From positions 1 to 19,749 of the forward strand of contig UQYI01000030.1 in assembly GCA_900545265.1 (NCBI GenBank): a stretch of DNA of 19,749 nucleotides, read 5' to 3'. The notes under the pieces were generated by a model. The model ran no database searches and was not told the DNA's origin. It was given only the letters and a program-made list of their open reading frames with translations. Positions 1 through 7,235 of this stretch are shown piece after piece; the stretch's first letter is position 1, and every line of letters starts with the position of its first letter. This stretch comes from an uncultured Eubacteriales bacterium (GTDB lineage Bacteria; Bacillota; Clostridia; Christensenellales; CAG-138). A program made the translations under genes and the position numbers.

Positions 1-736
1 GCCGCTGTTTCTCCGCCCGGATACGCTCCAGCAGAGCCTCTGCAGGCTCGTCAGATGGGTCTTGTGGTACCAGCTTGCCCTGGACTGCCTCTTGCAGTAT
101 CGACTTTTTGAGGCGCTCTGGAAACGAGTCATTCAGCAGCTTAATTTCGCTGTACGCTAACTGGTATTCGTCCAGTAACGGAGCGTACTTAGATAATTCG
201 GCCACAATCGCTTCTTGTTCACTTAACGGAGGCAACGGCACCAAAATTGAATTCAAATGCTCTTGATTGAGCTTTGGCACGGCAATGCCATTTATAAGTC
301 CCATTTTGGGCAGGTTACAGGAGTCGAGAAAGTGCTTCAGAAAATGTATATCACACAGGATAGGCTGAACTATATGGACGTGATTATTTGCCCAGAACCG
401 ACCAGAAGCAATAAAAGCGTTATCTCGTTCGGTGAAGAAATTTCCGCCATCTTCTCCGATCATCAAATATTCGCCCTCAAATATGTAATCGTCAACACGA
501 TCGATTGCACCTGTTGCTCCATAATAATCGTAGTATCCATGCTCGTTTTTCCGCTGTTCTTTAGTTACGGGGCGGCGTTTGCTGTCGTAGTTCGCGACGA
601 TATTTCCAAACCGTACCCACTCCCACGAATCGGGGATGTCAAACGGTACCTCATCTGCAAGCGACCGCACTTCATTGCCGATTTTCTCATAAGGAGTATT
701 ATCAGAACTCGGCTGTTTAACGATTACCTCGGTAGT
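1..736 (-). CDS. hsdS: Type I restriction enzyme specificity subunit (HsdS) fragment, open at the left edge
   Basis: The minus strand holds one uninterrupted frame from an in-frame stop at 737-739 down to base 1, about 245 codons, and it continues beyond the window. HsdS recognises the DNA target of a type I restriction-modification complex. Visible parts in order are a domain entry reading DNTPYEKIG...FDIPDSWEWVR, a target-recognition domain with YYGATGAIDRVDDYIF and GEDGGNFF, the LPPLSEQEAIV element that ends such domains, and a helical spacer with LQEAVQGKLVPQDPSDEPA. No ATG occurs before the middle of the domain (LMIGEDGG), and no plausible Shine-Dalgarno precedes any GTG. The usual N-terminal helix is missing. 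No hsdM or hsdR lies upstream; a tRNA gene does. It is therefore a 5'-truncated gene or a silent recombination cassette rather than an ordinary complete gene. Family assignment is firm, the functional state is inference. Confidence 0.85.
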
Positions 737-781
737 TTAACGAATACTCCAGTAATTCAACGATTACTCGGCTGTTTAACG
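704..781 (-). repeat. Cluster of about 20-bp direct repeats at the hsdS 5' end
   Basis: On the minus strand four units start at 781, 762, 742 and 722. Units 1, 3 and 4 share CGTTAAAC, two variable bases, CCGAG, and units 1 and 3 then continue to TAAT; unit 2 is more diverged (CGTTGAATTACTGGAGTATT). The period is 19-20 bp, so each unit shifts the reading frame and brings in stop codons. The last unit runs straight into the recognisable HsdS reading frame. They could be recombination or regulator-binding sites. Confidence 0.65.
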
Positions 782-824
782 ATTACAGCGGAACAAAACG
801 CCTCAATCCGCGCAAAAAGCACGA

Positions 825-857
825 AACCCCGCCGCAGAATTACTCTGCAGCGGGGTT
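825..857 (-). terminator. Hairpin, likely rho-independent terminator between tRNA-Ser and hsdS
   Basis: Arms at 825-838 and 844-857 pair over 14 bases with one non-Watson-Crick pair and a five-base loop (GC-rich AACCCCGC core). On the minus strand the hairpin is followed by TTTCGTGCTTTTT. It is a second stop signal downstream of tRNA-Ser, or the remnant of a terminator from a displaced gene. Confidence 0.55.
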
Positions 858-910
858 CACTTATGTGCTGAAACGGTCGAAAAGCCTTATTTCAAGCGGT
901 TTTCAGGCAT

Positions 911-952
911 AGAAAAATGCCACCGTAATTCTATCAAAATTACGGTGGCATT
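911..952 (-). terminator. Perfect 15-bp terminator hairpin of tRNA-Ser
   Basis: The arms at 916-930 and 938-952 are perfect inverted repeats (AATGCCACCGTAATT) with a seven-base loop. On the minus strand a TTTTTCT tract follows. It starts one base after the encoded CCA end of the tRNA, so it fits a rho-independent terminator for that transcript. Confidence 0.8.
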
Positions 953-953
953 A

Positions 954-1042
954 TGGCGGAGCGGGTGGGATTCGAACCCACGTGCGCTTTCACGCAAACT
1001 GATTTCGAATCAGCCCCGTTATGACCACTTCGATACCGCTCC
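954..1042 (-). tRNA. tRNA-Ser (anticodon CGA)
   Basis: The minus strand folds as a class II tRNA. The acceptor strand GGAGCGG (1036-1042) pairs with CCGCTCC (958-964). The anticodon loop is TTCGAAA with anticodon CGA, closed by GCTGA/TCAGT. A long variable arm, typical of serine tRNAs, follows (TGCGTGAAAGCGCA). The T arm is GTGGG-TTCGAAT-CCCAC. The CCA end is encoded at 954-956. It decodes UCG. It has its own promoter upstream and a terminator immediately downstream, so it looks monocistronic. Confidence 0.97.
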
Positions 1043-1067
1043 ACGATCGTGCACTGCACATTTGTAT

Positions 1068-1096
1068 AGTATACCCCGCCGGGCGAAAAAAAGCAA
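1068..1096 (-). promoter_or_regulatory. Promoter of tRNA-Ser
   Basis: On the minus strand TTGCTT (1091-1096) and TATACT (1068-1073) are separated by exactly 17 bases. The -10 box lies 25 bases upstream of the mature tRNA 5' end. Confidence 0.8.
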
Positions 1097-1170
1097 TCCA
1101 TCTTTTTACCGCATTCTTTTGATCATGCTTCCCGGCCTTTGAGAGTTCGTTTGGGAAACAGGATTTTCTA

Positions 1171-1192
1171 CTGAAGGGTGCTATTCCTTCAG
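1171..1192 (-). terminator. Weak hairpin after tadA
   Basis: Inverted repeat CTGAAGG (1171-1177) / CCTTCAG (1186-1192) with an eight-base loop lies just after the tadA stop codon. No T run follows on the minus strand, so it may be only a stabilising 3' hairpin. Confidence 0.35.
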
Positions 1193-1198
1193 GCCCTG

Positions 1199-1666
1199 CT
1201 ATATTTCTTCCGACTCTGCTGTGTTTTTCCGTCGTTTTCTACTGAAGAAATCCGTCAGCAGCGCCGCGCACTCCTCCCTGCGAATAAGCCCCCAGGTCTC
1301 CACGCTATGATAAAACCAGTGATCCGTAAGATCTATCCGGGAACCGCAGCAGCCGCAGCGGGCATCCGCTGCACCATACACCAGACGGGGCAGCTTCATA
1401 AGCACCATGGCACCGGCACACATGGCGCATGGCTCCATGGTCACGTACAACGTGCAATCTTTCAGGTTCCCCAGCTTCCGACAGCCCTCCCGCAGGGCCA
1501 GAAGCTCCGCATGGCAGGTGGGATCCCCTTCTGCGGCGGTACGGTTATGGGCGGCGGCCACAAGGCTATCCTCATGGTACAGAGCTGCTCCCACAGGGGT
1601 CTCTCCCTCTTCCAATGCGGTCCGAGCCTCCTGCAGCGCTCGTTCCATACCTGCATCAAAATCCAT
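1199..1666 (-). CDS. tadA: tRNA-specific adenosine deaminase TadA
   Basis: TadA converts adenosine 34 to inosine in the anticodon of tRNA-Arg(ACG), in the cytoplasm. The 155-residue protein has the zinc deaminase signature: HAE at residues 52-54, with H52 as zinc ligand and E54 as catalytic acid/base, and PCAMC with C80 and C83 as the other zinc ligands. The length is normal for the family. The start chosen is the ATG at 1666, which overlaps the end of truA by 11 bases; GGAGG lies about 12 bases upstream inside truA. An upstream in-frame TTG at 1690 would add eight residues (IRRRICP after the initiator) that fit the family poorly. It is the last gene of the ecfA1-ecfA2-ecfT-truA-tadA operon, giving two consecutive tRNA-modification genes. 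The family also contains cytidine and guanine deaminases, but the CHAE...PCAMCAGA pattern and the truA neighbour favour TadA. Confidence 0.92.
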   Translation of the reverse strand: MDFDAGMERALQEARTALEEGETPVGAALYHEDSLVAAAHNRTAAEGDPTCHAELLALREGCRKLGNLKDCTLYVTMEPCAMCAGAMVLMKLPRLVYGAADARCGCCGSRIDLTDHWFYHSVETWGLIRREECAALLTDFFSRKRRKNTAESEEI

Positions 1667-2429
1667 AGGGCAAATGCGCCTCCGTATCAAAATCCGGGTA
1701 AGTGACCCGCCATAAGGTCAGGCCGTGAGCCGGAGCGGTAGGCCCCAAGTCCCTCCTGCAGCCGCTTTTCAATGCCTGCTCCATAGCATCCTCCGACAGA
1801 CGATGAGCGCCTATATCCAGCAGTGTTCCCATAAGGATGCGCACCATGTTATACATGAAACCGTTTCCGGAGACAATGTAGGTCACATAGCATCCATTTT
1901 GTTCCAGCCTGGAGGAAAAGATCGTGCGCACGGTGGTTTGCTGCGGAACGCCCATAGTGCGAAAAGCGTTGAAGTCATGGGTACCTTCCACAATTCCCGC
2001 CGCCCGCTCCATGGCCGTCAGATCCAGTCCATAATGAATATGCAGACTGGTACGCCTGGTAAACGGATTCTGATGGGGTGCAAGGAGCAGGGAATATCGG
2101 TATTCCTTATCCTTAGCAGAAAAGCGGGCATGAAACTCCGGTGGAGCTTCTTCGGAATACAGCACCCGGATATCTCCAGGCAAACGACTGTTCAGGGCAA
2201 TGGCAAACTTGTCTGCCCCCATTCTTGCATTGGTGTCAAAGTGCGCTGTCTGGGCCCGGGCATGAACACCGCTGTCTGTGCGGCCGGAGCCCTGGACGGA
2301 AGCATGTTCCCCGGTAATGGCCAAAAGCGCTTCCTCCAGCACCTGCTGAACGGAAAGACCGTTGTTCTGCAACTGCCATCCCACATATTGCGTGCCCTCA
2401 TAGGCAACGATAAGCCGAATTCTGCGCAT
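1656..2429 (-). CDS. truA: tRNA pseudouridine synthase A
   Basis: TruA makes pseudouridine at positions 38-40 in the anticodon stem-loop of many tRNAs. The 257-residue protein is of normal length. It shows the N-terminal RLIVAYEGTQYVGWQ motif, the catalytic aspartate D52 within GSGRTDSGVHA, the FHARFSAKDKEYRY segment, and the C-terminal GNGFMYNMVRILMGTL motif. The ATG at 2429 lies one base after the ecfT stop codon (TGATATG), so the two are translationally coupled. The ecfA1-ecfA2-ecfT-truA order is standard in Firmicutes. The end overlaps the tadA start. Confidence 0.97.
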   Translation of the reverse strand: MRRIRLIVAYEGTQYVGWQLQNNGLSVQQVLEEALLAITGEHASVQGSGRTDSGVHARAQTAHFDTNARMGADKFAIALNSRLPGDIRVLYSEEAPPEFHARFSAKDKEYRYSLLLAPHQNPFTRRTSLHIHYGLDLTAMERAAGIVEGTHDFNAFRTMGVPQQTTVRTIFSSRLEQNGCYVTYIVSGNGFMYNMVRILMGTLLDIGAHRLSEDAMEQALKSGCRRDLGPTAPAHGLTLWRVTYPDFDTEAHLPYGF

Positions 2430-2430
2430 A

Positions 2431-3243
2431 TCAGAGCAGCTGTGGGATCAGGTGCTGAAGCAAACGCACCAAGGCAATGGCCACAACCGTGGTTAGCCCA
2501 GCCCACAGATCGTTCCTTCCGAAACGAAGCTGATGCATCCGTGTACGGCCCTCTCCCCCATGATAGCAGCGGGATTCCATGGCCATGGCCAGTTCATCCG
2601 CCCGGCGAAAAGCCGAAACGAACAGTGGGATCAGAATAGGCAGCATGGCTTTGGCCCGTTCGATCAGGTTGCCGCTTTCAAAATCGGCGCCCCGGGCCAT
2701 TTGGGCCTTGCGGATCTTATCCGCTTCCTCCATAAGCGTGGGAATGAATCTGAGCGCAATGGTCATCATCATGGCCAACTCATGAGCGGGGAATTTCAAA
2801 GCCTTCAAGGGGGACAGGAGTTTTTCCAGCCCGTCGGTCAGGGCAATGGGGGAAGTGGTCAGGGTCATCAGCGAAGTGCCGGTGATCAGAAAGACCAGCC
2901 GCAAGGTGATAAACACCGCCTGCCTAAGGCTCTCCCGGGTGATCTTCAATATCCACCATTGCCAGATCAGCTCCTTACCGGGCGTCACAAACAGGTTCAG
3001 AACAAACATGAACACCATCAACAGCCGAATGGGCTTGATGGCCTTATGCATATAACTCAGGGGGATCCTGGCCAGCAGCAGCGTAACGCCCACATATATA
3101 AGGGGCACCAGAAACATGGTCATCGTGTTTACCAGAAAGACCATGGCGATATACGCCAGCATCAGCAGGATCTTGGTTCTGGGATCCAGCCTGTGGATAC
3201 AGGACTGACCGGGAACAAACTGACCCAGGGTGATATCCGTCAT
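2431..3243 (-). CDS. ecfT: Energy-coupling factor transporter transmembrane protein EcfT
   Basis: EcfT is the membrane scaffold of ECF importers. It couples the two ATPases to interchangeable substrate-binding S components for vitamins or metals. The 270-residue protein has several hydrophobic segments (about 26-60, 70-88, 107-131) and a cytoplasmic coupling region with the Ala-Arg-Gly motif (A183-R184-G185) and the following RADELAMAMESRCY stretch typical of EcfT. The start is the ATG at 3243, not the upstream codon at 3264: GGAGG sits seven bases before it, and its ATGA overlaps the ecfA2 stop. No S component gene is in the window, so this is a shared (group II) ECF module serving S proteins encoded elsewhere (inference). 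Confidence 0.95.
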   Translation of the reverse strand: MTDITLGQFVPGQSCIHRLDPRTKILLMLAYIAMVFLVNTMTMFLVPLIYVGVTLLLARIPLSYMHKAIKPIRLLMVFMFVLNLFVTPGKELIWQWWILKITRESLRQAVFITLRLVFLITGTSLMTLTTSPIALTDGLEKLLSPLKALKFPAHELAMMMTIALRFIPTLMEEADKIRKAQMARGADFESGNLIERAKAMLPILIPLFVSAFRRADELAMAMESRCYHGGEGRTRMHQLRFGRNDLWAGLTTVVAIALVRLLQHLIPQLL

Positions 3244-4085
3244 GGAAGCACCTCCAGCAGCCATTTTTCCATTCTATCCATGGTGTACAGGCCTTCAGGC
3301 ACCTGCAGCCCCTTCTCCCGCAGGCACATGGACAGGCGGCTGGCCTCCGGTAAAGACAGACCCATCTGCCGCAGTTCTCTGCCATGGGCAAAGACGCGCT
3401 CCGGCGTATCCAGATAGACCATTTTTCCCTTATCCAGCACCAGCACCCGCTGCGCGTGGGCAGCCACATCATCCATGGAATGAGAGACCATGATCACGGC
3501 GCAGCCCGTATCCTGCCTCAGCCGCTCCAGCATTTGAAGGATCTCCCGGCGGCCACCGGGGTCCAGCCCTGCCATGGGCTCGTCCAAAACGATATATCTG
3601 GGCTCCATGGCTATGATCCCCGCCAGAGCCGCCCGGCGCTTTTCACCGCCGGAAAGCTCAAAGGGGGACTTTTCTGCAAATTCCTCCCAGTCAAGGCCCA
3701 CCAGCTCCATGGCGGAACGGACCCGGCGGTCTATCTCCTGTTCGTCCAGCCCCATATTCTTGGGCCCGAAGCCTACATCCTCCCGGACGGTTTCCGCAAA
3801 AAGCTGATACTCCGGATACTGAAACACCATGCCCACCAGGGCGCGTATCTGTCTGCGGGCTTTTTTATCCGCCATGGAAAGTCCGTCTACGATAACGGAG
3901 CCTGTATCCGGCAGCAGCAGTCCGTTCAGATGCTGCACAAAGGTGGTCTTGCCGCTGCCCGTATGGCCGATGATGCACAAAAACTCCCCGGCCTCTATGG
4001 TCAGAGAAATATCCTCCAAAGCGGGCATGGCCGAAAGGCTGCCGTCTTTATAGGTATGGGAAAGATGTTCTACCACAACCGGCAC
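3240..4085 (-). CDS. ecfA2: ECF transporter ATP-binding protein EcfA2
   Basis: This is one of the two ATPases that power ECF importers. The 281-residue protein has Walker A GHTGSGKTT (K46), the Q-loop in GMVFQYPEYQLF, the ABC signature LSGGEKRR, Walker B YIVLDEPMAGLDP and the switch histidine in MVSHSMDD. It starts with GTG at 4085, overlapping the end of ecfA1 by 16 bases, with GGAGGAGG about ten bases upstream inside ecfA1. It overlaps the ecfT start by four bases (ATGA). The asymmetric pair with the next gene is the usual EcfA1/EcfA2 heterodimer. Confidence 0.95.
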   Translation of the reverse strand: MPVVVEHLSHTYKDGSLSAMPALEDISLTIEAGEFLCIIGHTGSGKTTFVQHLNGLLLPDTGSVIVDGLSMADKKARRQIRALVGMVFQYPEYQLFAETVREDVGFGPKNMGLDEQEIDRRVRSAMELVGLDWEEFAEKSPFELSGGEKRRAALAGIIAMEPRYIVLDEPMAGLDPGGRREILQMLERLRQDTGCAVIMVSHSMDDVAAHAQRVLVLDKGKMVYLDTPERVFAHGRELRQMGLSLPEASRLSMCLREKGLQVPEGLYTMDRMEKWLLEVLP

Positions 4086-4891
4086 AGCTCGTCTGCCACC
4101 TCCTCCACCGTCAGGGCTTCATCGCTCAATGCCTTGCCATTCAGCCGCAAAGCGTCCCGCAGCTCCACCGCCGCCGGGACATCCAGCCCCAGGCTCCTCA
4201 AAAAGGGACCTTCTTTAAATATTTCCCGCGGAGCAGCATCCCGCAGGATCTGCCCCCGGTTCAGCACCAGCATCCGGTCTGCCCGGACGGCTTCTTCCAT
4301 ATATTGGGTGATCATCACTACGGTAATGCCCTTTTCCCGGTGCAGTTCCCCCACCGTATCCAACAGTTCCCGTCGGCCCTGAGGATCCAGCATAGCCGTG
4401 GCCTCGTCCAGCACCAGTATCTCAGGCTCCATGGCCAGCATCCCCGCAATGGCAACCCGCTGCTTCTGTCCGCCGGACAGCCTGTGAGCGGCGGACTGTG
4501 CATACCGGCTCATGCCTACGGCCGCCAGCGCTTCGTCCACCCGGCGACGGATAAGAGAAGGCTCCATGCCCAGATTTTCAGGACCGAATGCTACGTCCTC
4601 CTCCACAATGGTGGTTACCAGCTGATTATCCGGGTTCTGAAAGACCATGCCCACCCGGCGGCGGATATCCAGCAGAGATTCCTCCTTACAGGTATCCATC
4701 CCATCCACCAGCACCTGCCCTTCATAGGGCTGAAGCAAGCCGTTGATATGTTTGGACAGGGTACTCTTTCCGCTGCCGTTATGGCCCACCACCGCCAGAA
4801 ACTGCCCCTGAGGCACCGTAAAATTCACCTGATGCAGTGCATCGGCGGCAGCATTTTCATATTTGTAAGAAACGTTTCTGAATTCGATCAT
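4070..4891 (-). CDS. ecfA1: ECF transporter ATP-binding protein EcfA1
   Basis: This is the first ATPase of the ECF module and the first gene of the operon. The 273-residue protein has Walker A GHNGSGKST (K42), the Q-loop at Q85 in MVFQNPDNQLV, the signature LSGGQKQR (S139 onward) and Walker B ILVLDEATAMLDP (D162, E163). The switch position reads MITQYMEEA, with glutamine where most ABC ATPases have histidine; this substitution occurs in EcfA1-type subunits and suggests that the two ATP sites differ. The start is ATG at 4891, with AAAGGA ten bases upstream and a strong promoter at 4917-4945. Confidence 0.95.
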   Translation of the reverse strand: MIEFRNVSYKYENAAADALHQVNFTVPQGQFLAVVGHNGSGKSTLSKHINGLLQPYEGQVLVDGMDTCKEESLLDIRRRVGMVFQNPDNQLVTTIVEEDVAFGPENLGMEPSLIRRRVDEALAAVGMSRYAQSAAHRLSGGQKQRVAIAGMLAMEPEILVLDEATAMLDPQGRRELLDTVGELHREKGITVVMITQYMEEAVRADRMLVLNRGQILRDAAPREIFKEGPFLRSLGLDVPAAVELRDALRLNGKALSDEALTVEEVADELCRLW

Positions 4892-4916
4892 AAAACCAGT
4901 GTCCTTTAACCTTGAC

Positions 4917-4945
4917 AGTATACCAGAAGAAAATCCCGTCTACAA
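4917..4945 (-). promoter_or_regulatory. Promoter of the ecfA1-ecfA2-ecfT-truA-tadA operon
   Basis: On the minus strand TTGTAG (4940-4945) and TATACT (4917-4922) are spaced by exactly 17 bases. The -10 box is 26 bases upstream of the ecfA1 ATG. No terminator-like hairpin with a T run was seen between the MFS gene and this promoter, so some read-through is possible. Confidence 0.8.
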
Positions 4946-5071
4946 GGCCTATTTTTAATGCAAATTCTTTGCAGAAGCCTGTCGCATACCCTGCCCGCTC
5001 ACAGGCATCCGGATACCCCCGCGTCTAAAAACGGCAGGGCAGAGTGCGGCCAAAGCTCTTTCCTGCAATTT

Positions 5072-6391
5072 TCAGGCAATTGTACCTTCCTGTTTCCGGC
5101 AGCGGGCGGCAAAGAAAAGGGGCACAAAGGTCAGGAGGATCAGCCCTGCGCCGATAAGGAACAGCACATGAGTGGGCAGATAGGCCGCAAAGCCGTTGCT
5201 GTCCAGCACTTCGCCATTGCCCTTGATGATGGGGTTGGCGATCAGCGGAGATACCAGCCAGGGGATCAGCACGAAAAACAGGATGCGGAAGCCTTCAAAC
5301 TGTCCCTTGGATTCCTGAGGGAAAAGCTGCTTCATCCAAACGGAAAGCACCTGCATGAACATAATGTACCCGCAGCCAAAGAGCAACAGCCCGCCCAGTA
5401 GGGACCAGTTGAACAGCGTGGTCGGATCCACATACTCCGGCCGCCCCCACAAGCCCAGGATCCCTACCCCAAGAAAGCTCAGCACCACGGCGATACCTGC
5501 AGCGAAAGCGTACCGTTCCCGGCGAAGCATGGAAGACGCCGGCAGCACAGAAACCATACCCAGCAGCAGCGCCATCCCTTCCATCAATCCCATGGAACCC
5601 GCATCAAACCCCAGATAGTAGAGCATATAATTGCCCACATGCGGGAAATAGACATTAAAAGAAATAAAATATACCGTCAGTGTCAGGAAGACCCATACAA
5701 GTTCCTTTCGTTTTGTCAGCGACCGTATATTGAATGCGGACAGCAGCTGTTTTATGAAGGAACCATCCCGGTGAGGCGTAAGACCCGGCGCTTCCTTCAT
5801 GAATGTCTGAGCCAGTCCTGCGGAAATGATCACCAGCCCGCCCATACTCCAAAACAGACGTTGATAATTATCCTCCCCGCCGATAAGCAATCCTCCCAGC
5901 ACCGTTCCGGCAATGGTGCCGAAAATAGGCTGAGTAGCCAGCGCCGCTCCCAAAGCGCCGCTGTTTTGAGTCGTCATGGCATCGTTGATCCAGGCGTTAA
6001 AGCCTGAATCATTGCCCATGGAGCCGAAAAAGGACATGAGCGCATCGGCTGCTACCGCCGCTACCGCCGCCAGCAGCAGAGTCTGTCCGTTCCCGGTAAG
6101 CTGTTCCGTAGCACCGAAACCAATGGTAAAAAGTCCCCATAAAAGGTAACCGCCCACGATAAAAGGCTTGCGGCGGCCCATTCGGTCGGAAAGCGTTCCA
6201 AAGATAAAGGTTGACAGAGCCGTGGCCAAAGCGGAAACGGCCACCATCCAGGAAATGATGGTGGGATCTTTGGCGATTTTTGCATATACAAAGGTATTGA
6301 ACCACTGGTTCTCAATGTTCCAGCAAAGTTGGCCCGCAATACCAAGCCCCCATACCAGGGACCATAGCCGCAGATCACGTTTCTTTTTCAT
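5072..6391 (-). CDS. Major facilitator superfamily transporter
   Basis: This is an integral membrane transporter of 439 residues with about 12 hydrophobic segments. The cytoplasmic loop after the second helix reads GTLSDRMGRRKPFIVGG, matching the MFS loop 2-3 signature and resembling sugar or glycoside symporters that carry R-R-K/R-P-F/Y. A central hydrophilic loop falls around KEAPGLTPHRDGS. The substrate cannot be read from the sequence. The ATG at 6391 is chosen because GGGAGGG sits a few bases upstream and the following MKKKRDLRLWSLVWG looks like a true N-terminus; the in-frame upstream codon at 6424 adds 11 residues without a ribosome site. It lies 161 bases after the small gene at 6553-6975 on the same strand. 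No clear promoter was found in that gap, so the two may be cotranscribed. Confidence 0.85.
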   Translation of the reverse strand: MKKKRDLRLWSLVWGLGIAGQLCWNIENQWFNTFVYAKIAKDPTIISWMVAVSALATALSTFIFGTLSDRMGRRKPFIVGGYLLWGLFTIGFGATEQLTGNGQTLLLAAVAAVAADALMSFFGSMGNDSGFNAWINDAMTTQNSGALGAALATQPIFGTIAGTVLGGLLIGGEDNYQRLFWSMGGLVIISAGLAQTFMKEAPGLTPHRDGSFIKQLLSAFNIRSLTKRKELVWVFLTLTVYFISFNVYFPHVGNYMLYYLGFDAGSMGLMEGMALLLGMVSVLPASSMLRRERYAFAAGIAVVLSFLGVGILGLWGRPEYVDPTTLFNWSLLGGLLLFGCGYIMFMQVLSVWMKQLFPQESKGQFEGFRILFFVLIPWLVSPLIANPIIKGNGEVLDSNGFAAYLPTHVLFLIGAGLILLTFVPLFFAARCRKQEGTIA

Positions 6392-6552
6392 AAGCCCTCC
6401 CAAGCAAATCAGATAGTACAGCACACATATCCGATGTAAGCCACTCTCCCGACCATTTTCCGGGTAATGTCAATACTTCCACCGTAATGCTTTTTGTTTT
6501 CTCCACACTCCAAATAAAGCCAATTACACCTGATATAGTGGTAATACAGCGG

Positions 6553-6975
6553 CTATGCCCCGGCAGTCTCTGGTTTTTCCGCTTTCCGGTCCGCCAAATA
6601 CCCCTCCAGCCGCTGGATAAAAGCACTGTAAGTATCCCCGTCCCAGATACCTGCCAGCTTCACCAGCAGCGCCTCGTCAAAAGCGTACGGATCCCTTTCC
6701 AGCAGGATATTCACCGCCTGTTTCAGCCCTTCCCTTGCCTTTTGGGCTTCTTCCGCAAGCACTTCCGGTCCGCTGAGGGCCGCCGCATAAGCCTGTACCG
6801 CTTCCCGGTATGCTCCTTGTGCCAACGCTTCCTCTCCACGCCGAACGTTCTGTTTTACGGGATGGAACAAAAGCAGATAGATACCTGCTGCCGCCAAGGC
6901 CGCCATTCCCAGGCACAATAAGAAAGGAAAGAGGATTCTATGAAGGGCATTGCGCGGGGAAGTTGTTTGCTGCAT
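6553..6975 (-). CDS. Small membrane-anchored protein of unknown function
   Basis: I do not recognise this 140-residue protein. It has a short basic N-terminus, one hydrophobic segment (about residues 14-37: LFPFLLCLGMAALAAAGIYL) and then a soluble, alanine- and glutamate-rich helical part. The stretch RRGEEALAQGAYREAVQAYA resembles one tetratricopeptide-type helix pair, so a protein-binding role outside the membrane is possible. The ATG at 6975 has AAAGGAG about six bases upstream, and a consensus promoter lies at 7010-7038. Those two signals, rather than homology, make it a credible gene. Its neighbour downstream is the MFS transporter; pstS is divergent from it. Confidence 0.7.
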   Translation of the reverse strand: MQQTTSPRNALHRILFPFLLCLGMAALAAAGIYLLLFHPVKQNVRRGEEALAQGAYREAVQAYAAALSGPEVLAEEAQKAREGLKQAVNILLERDPYAFDEALLVKLAGIWDGDTYSAFIQRLEGYLADRKAEKPETAGA

Positions 6976-7009
6976 GGTCGTCTCCTTTTGTCAATACATG
7001 TCTATATGC

Positions 7010-7038
7010 AGTATACTATAGGGCATTCCTGATTTCAA
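7010..7038 (-). promoter_or_regulatory. Promoter of the small membrane protein gene (and perhaps the MFS gene)
   Basis: On the minus strand TTGAAA (7033-7038) and TATACT (7010-7015) are spaced by exactly 17 bases. The -10 box is 34 bases before the ATG at 6975. Confidence 0.8.
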
Positions 7039-7101
7039 TTCATCCGTTCTCTTTGTTCTGACTTCCTGGTTCTCCTGCTGTTGTTCCCTCAGCCATTCTT
7101 G

Positions 7102-7155
7102 TTTTGATTTGTTTTTTCTATTTATTTTCGATTTTGATCTGTATTTTGAATTGGA
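7102..7155 (+). promoter_or_regulatory. T-rich repeated motif upstream of pstS, possible Pho-type operator
   Basis: Within 54 bases the motifs TTTTGATTTGTT (7102), TTTTGATCTGTA (7132) and TTTTGAATTGGA (7144) recur, with further T4 tracts at 7114 and 7125. Spacings of 12, 11, 7 and 12 bases put several tracts near one helical turn apart. A weak -10-like TGATAC follows at 7163-7168. PhoB/PhoP response regulators bind tandem half-sites of this spacing ahead of pstS genes, but the match to a known box is not exact. Confidence 0.35.
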
Positions 7156-7235
7156 TGAAAAATGATACCTGTGATACGCTTTGGGCTGCGGTTATTCTTT
7201 ACCGTAAATAACGACATAATTGGAGAAAGTATCAC

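Noticed and set aside
257..871. 204-codon plus-strand frame over the hsdS region
   Set aside because: The minus strand there encodes a clear HsdS target-recognition domain; the plus-strand product shows no family features and runs through terminator hairpins.
4946..5071. Terminator after the MFS gene
   Set aside because: Only short AT stems (for example GCAAA/TTTGC) or long-loop pairings were found, with no T run in the right place.
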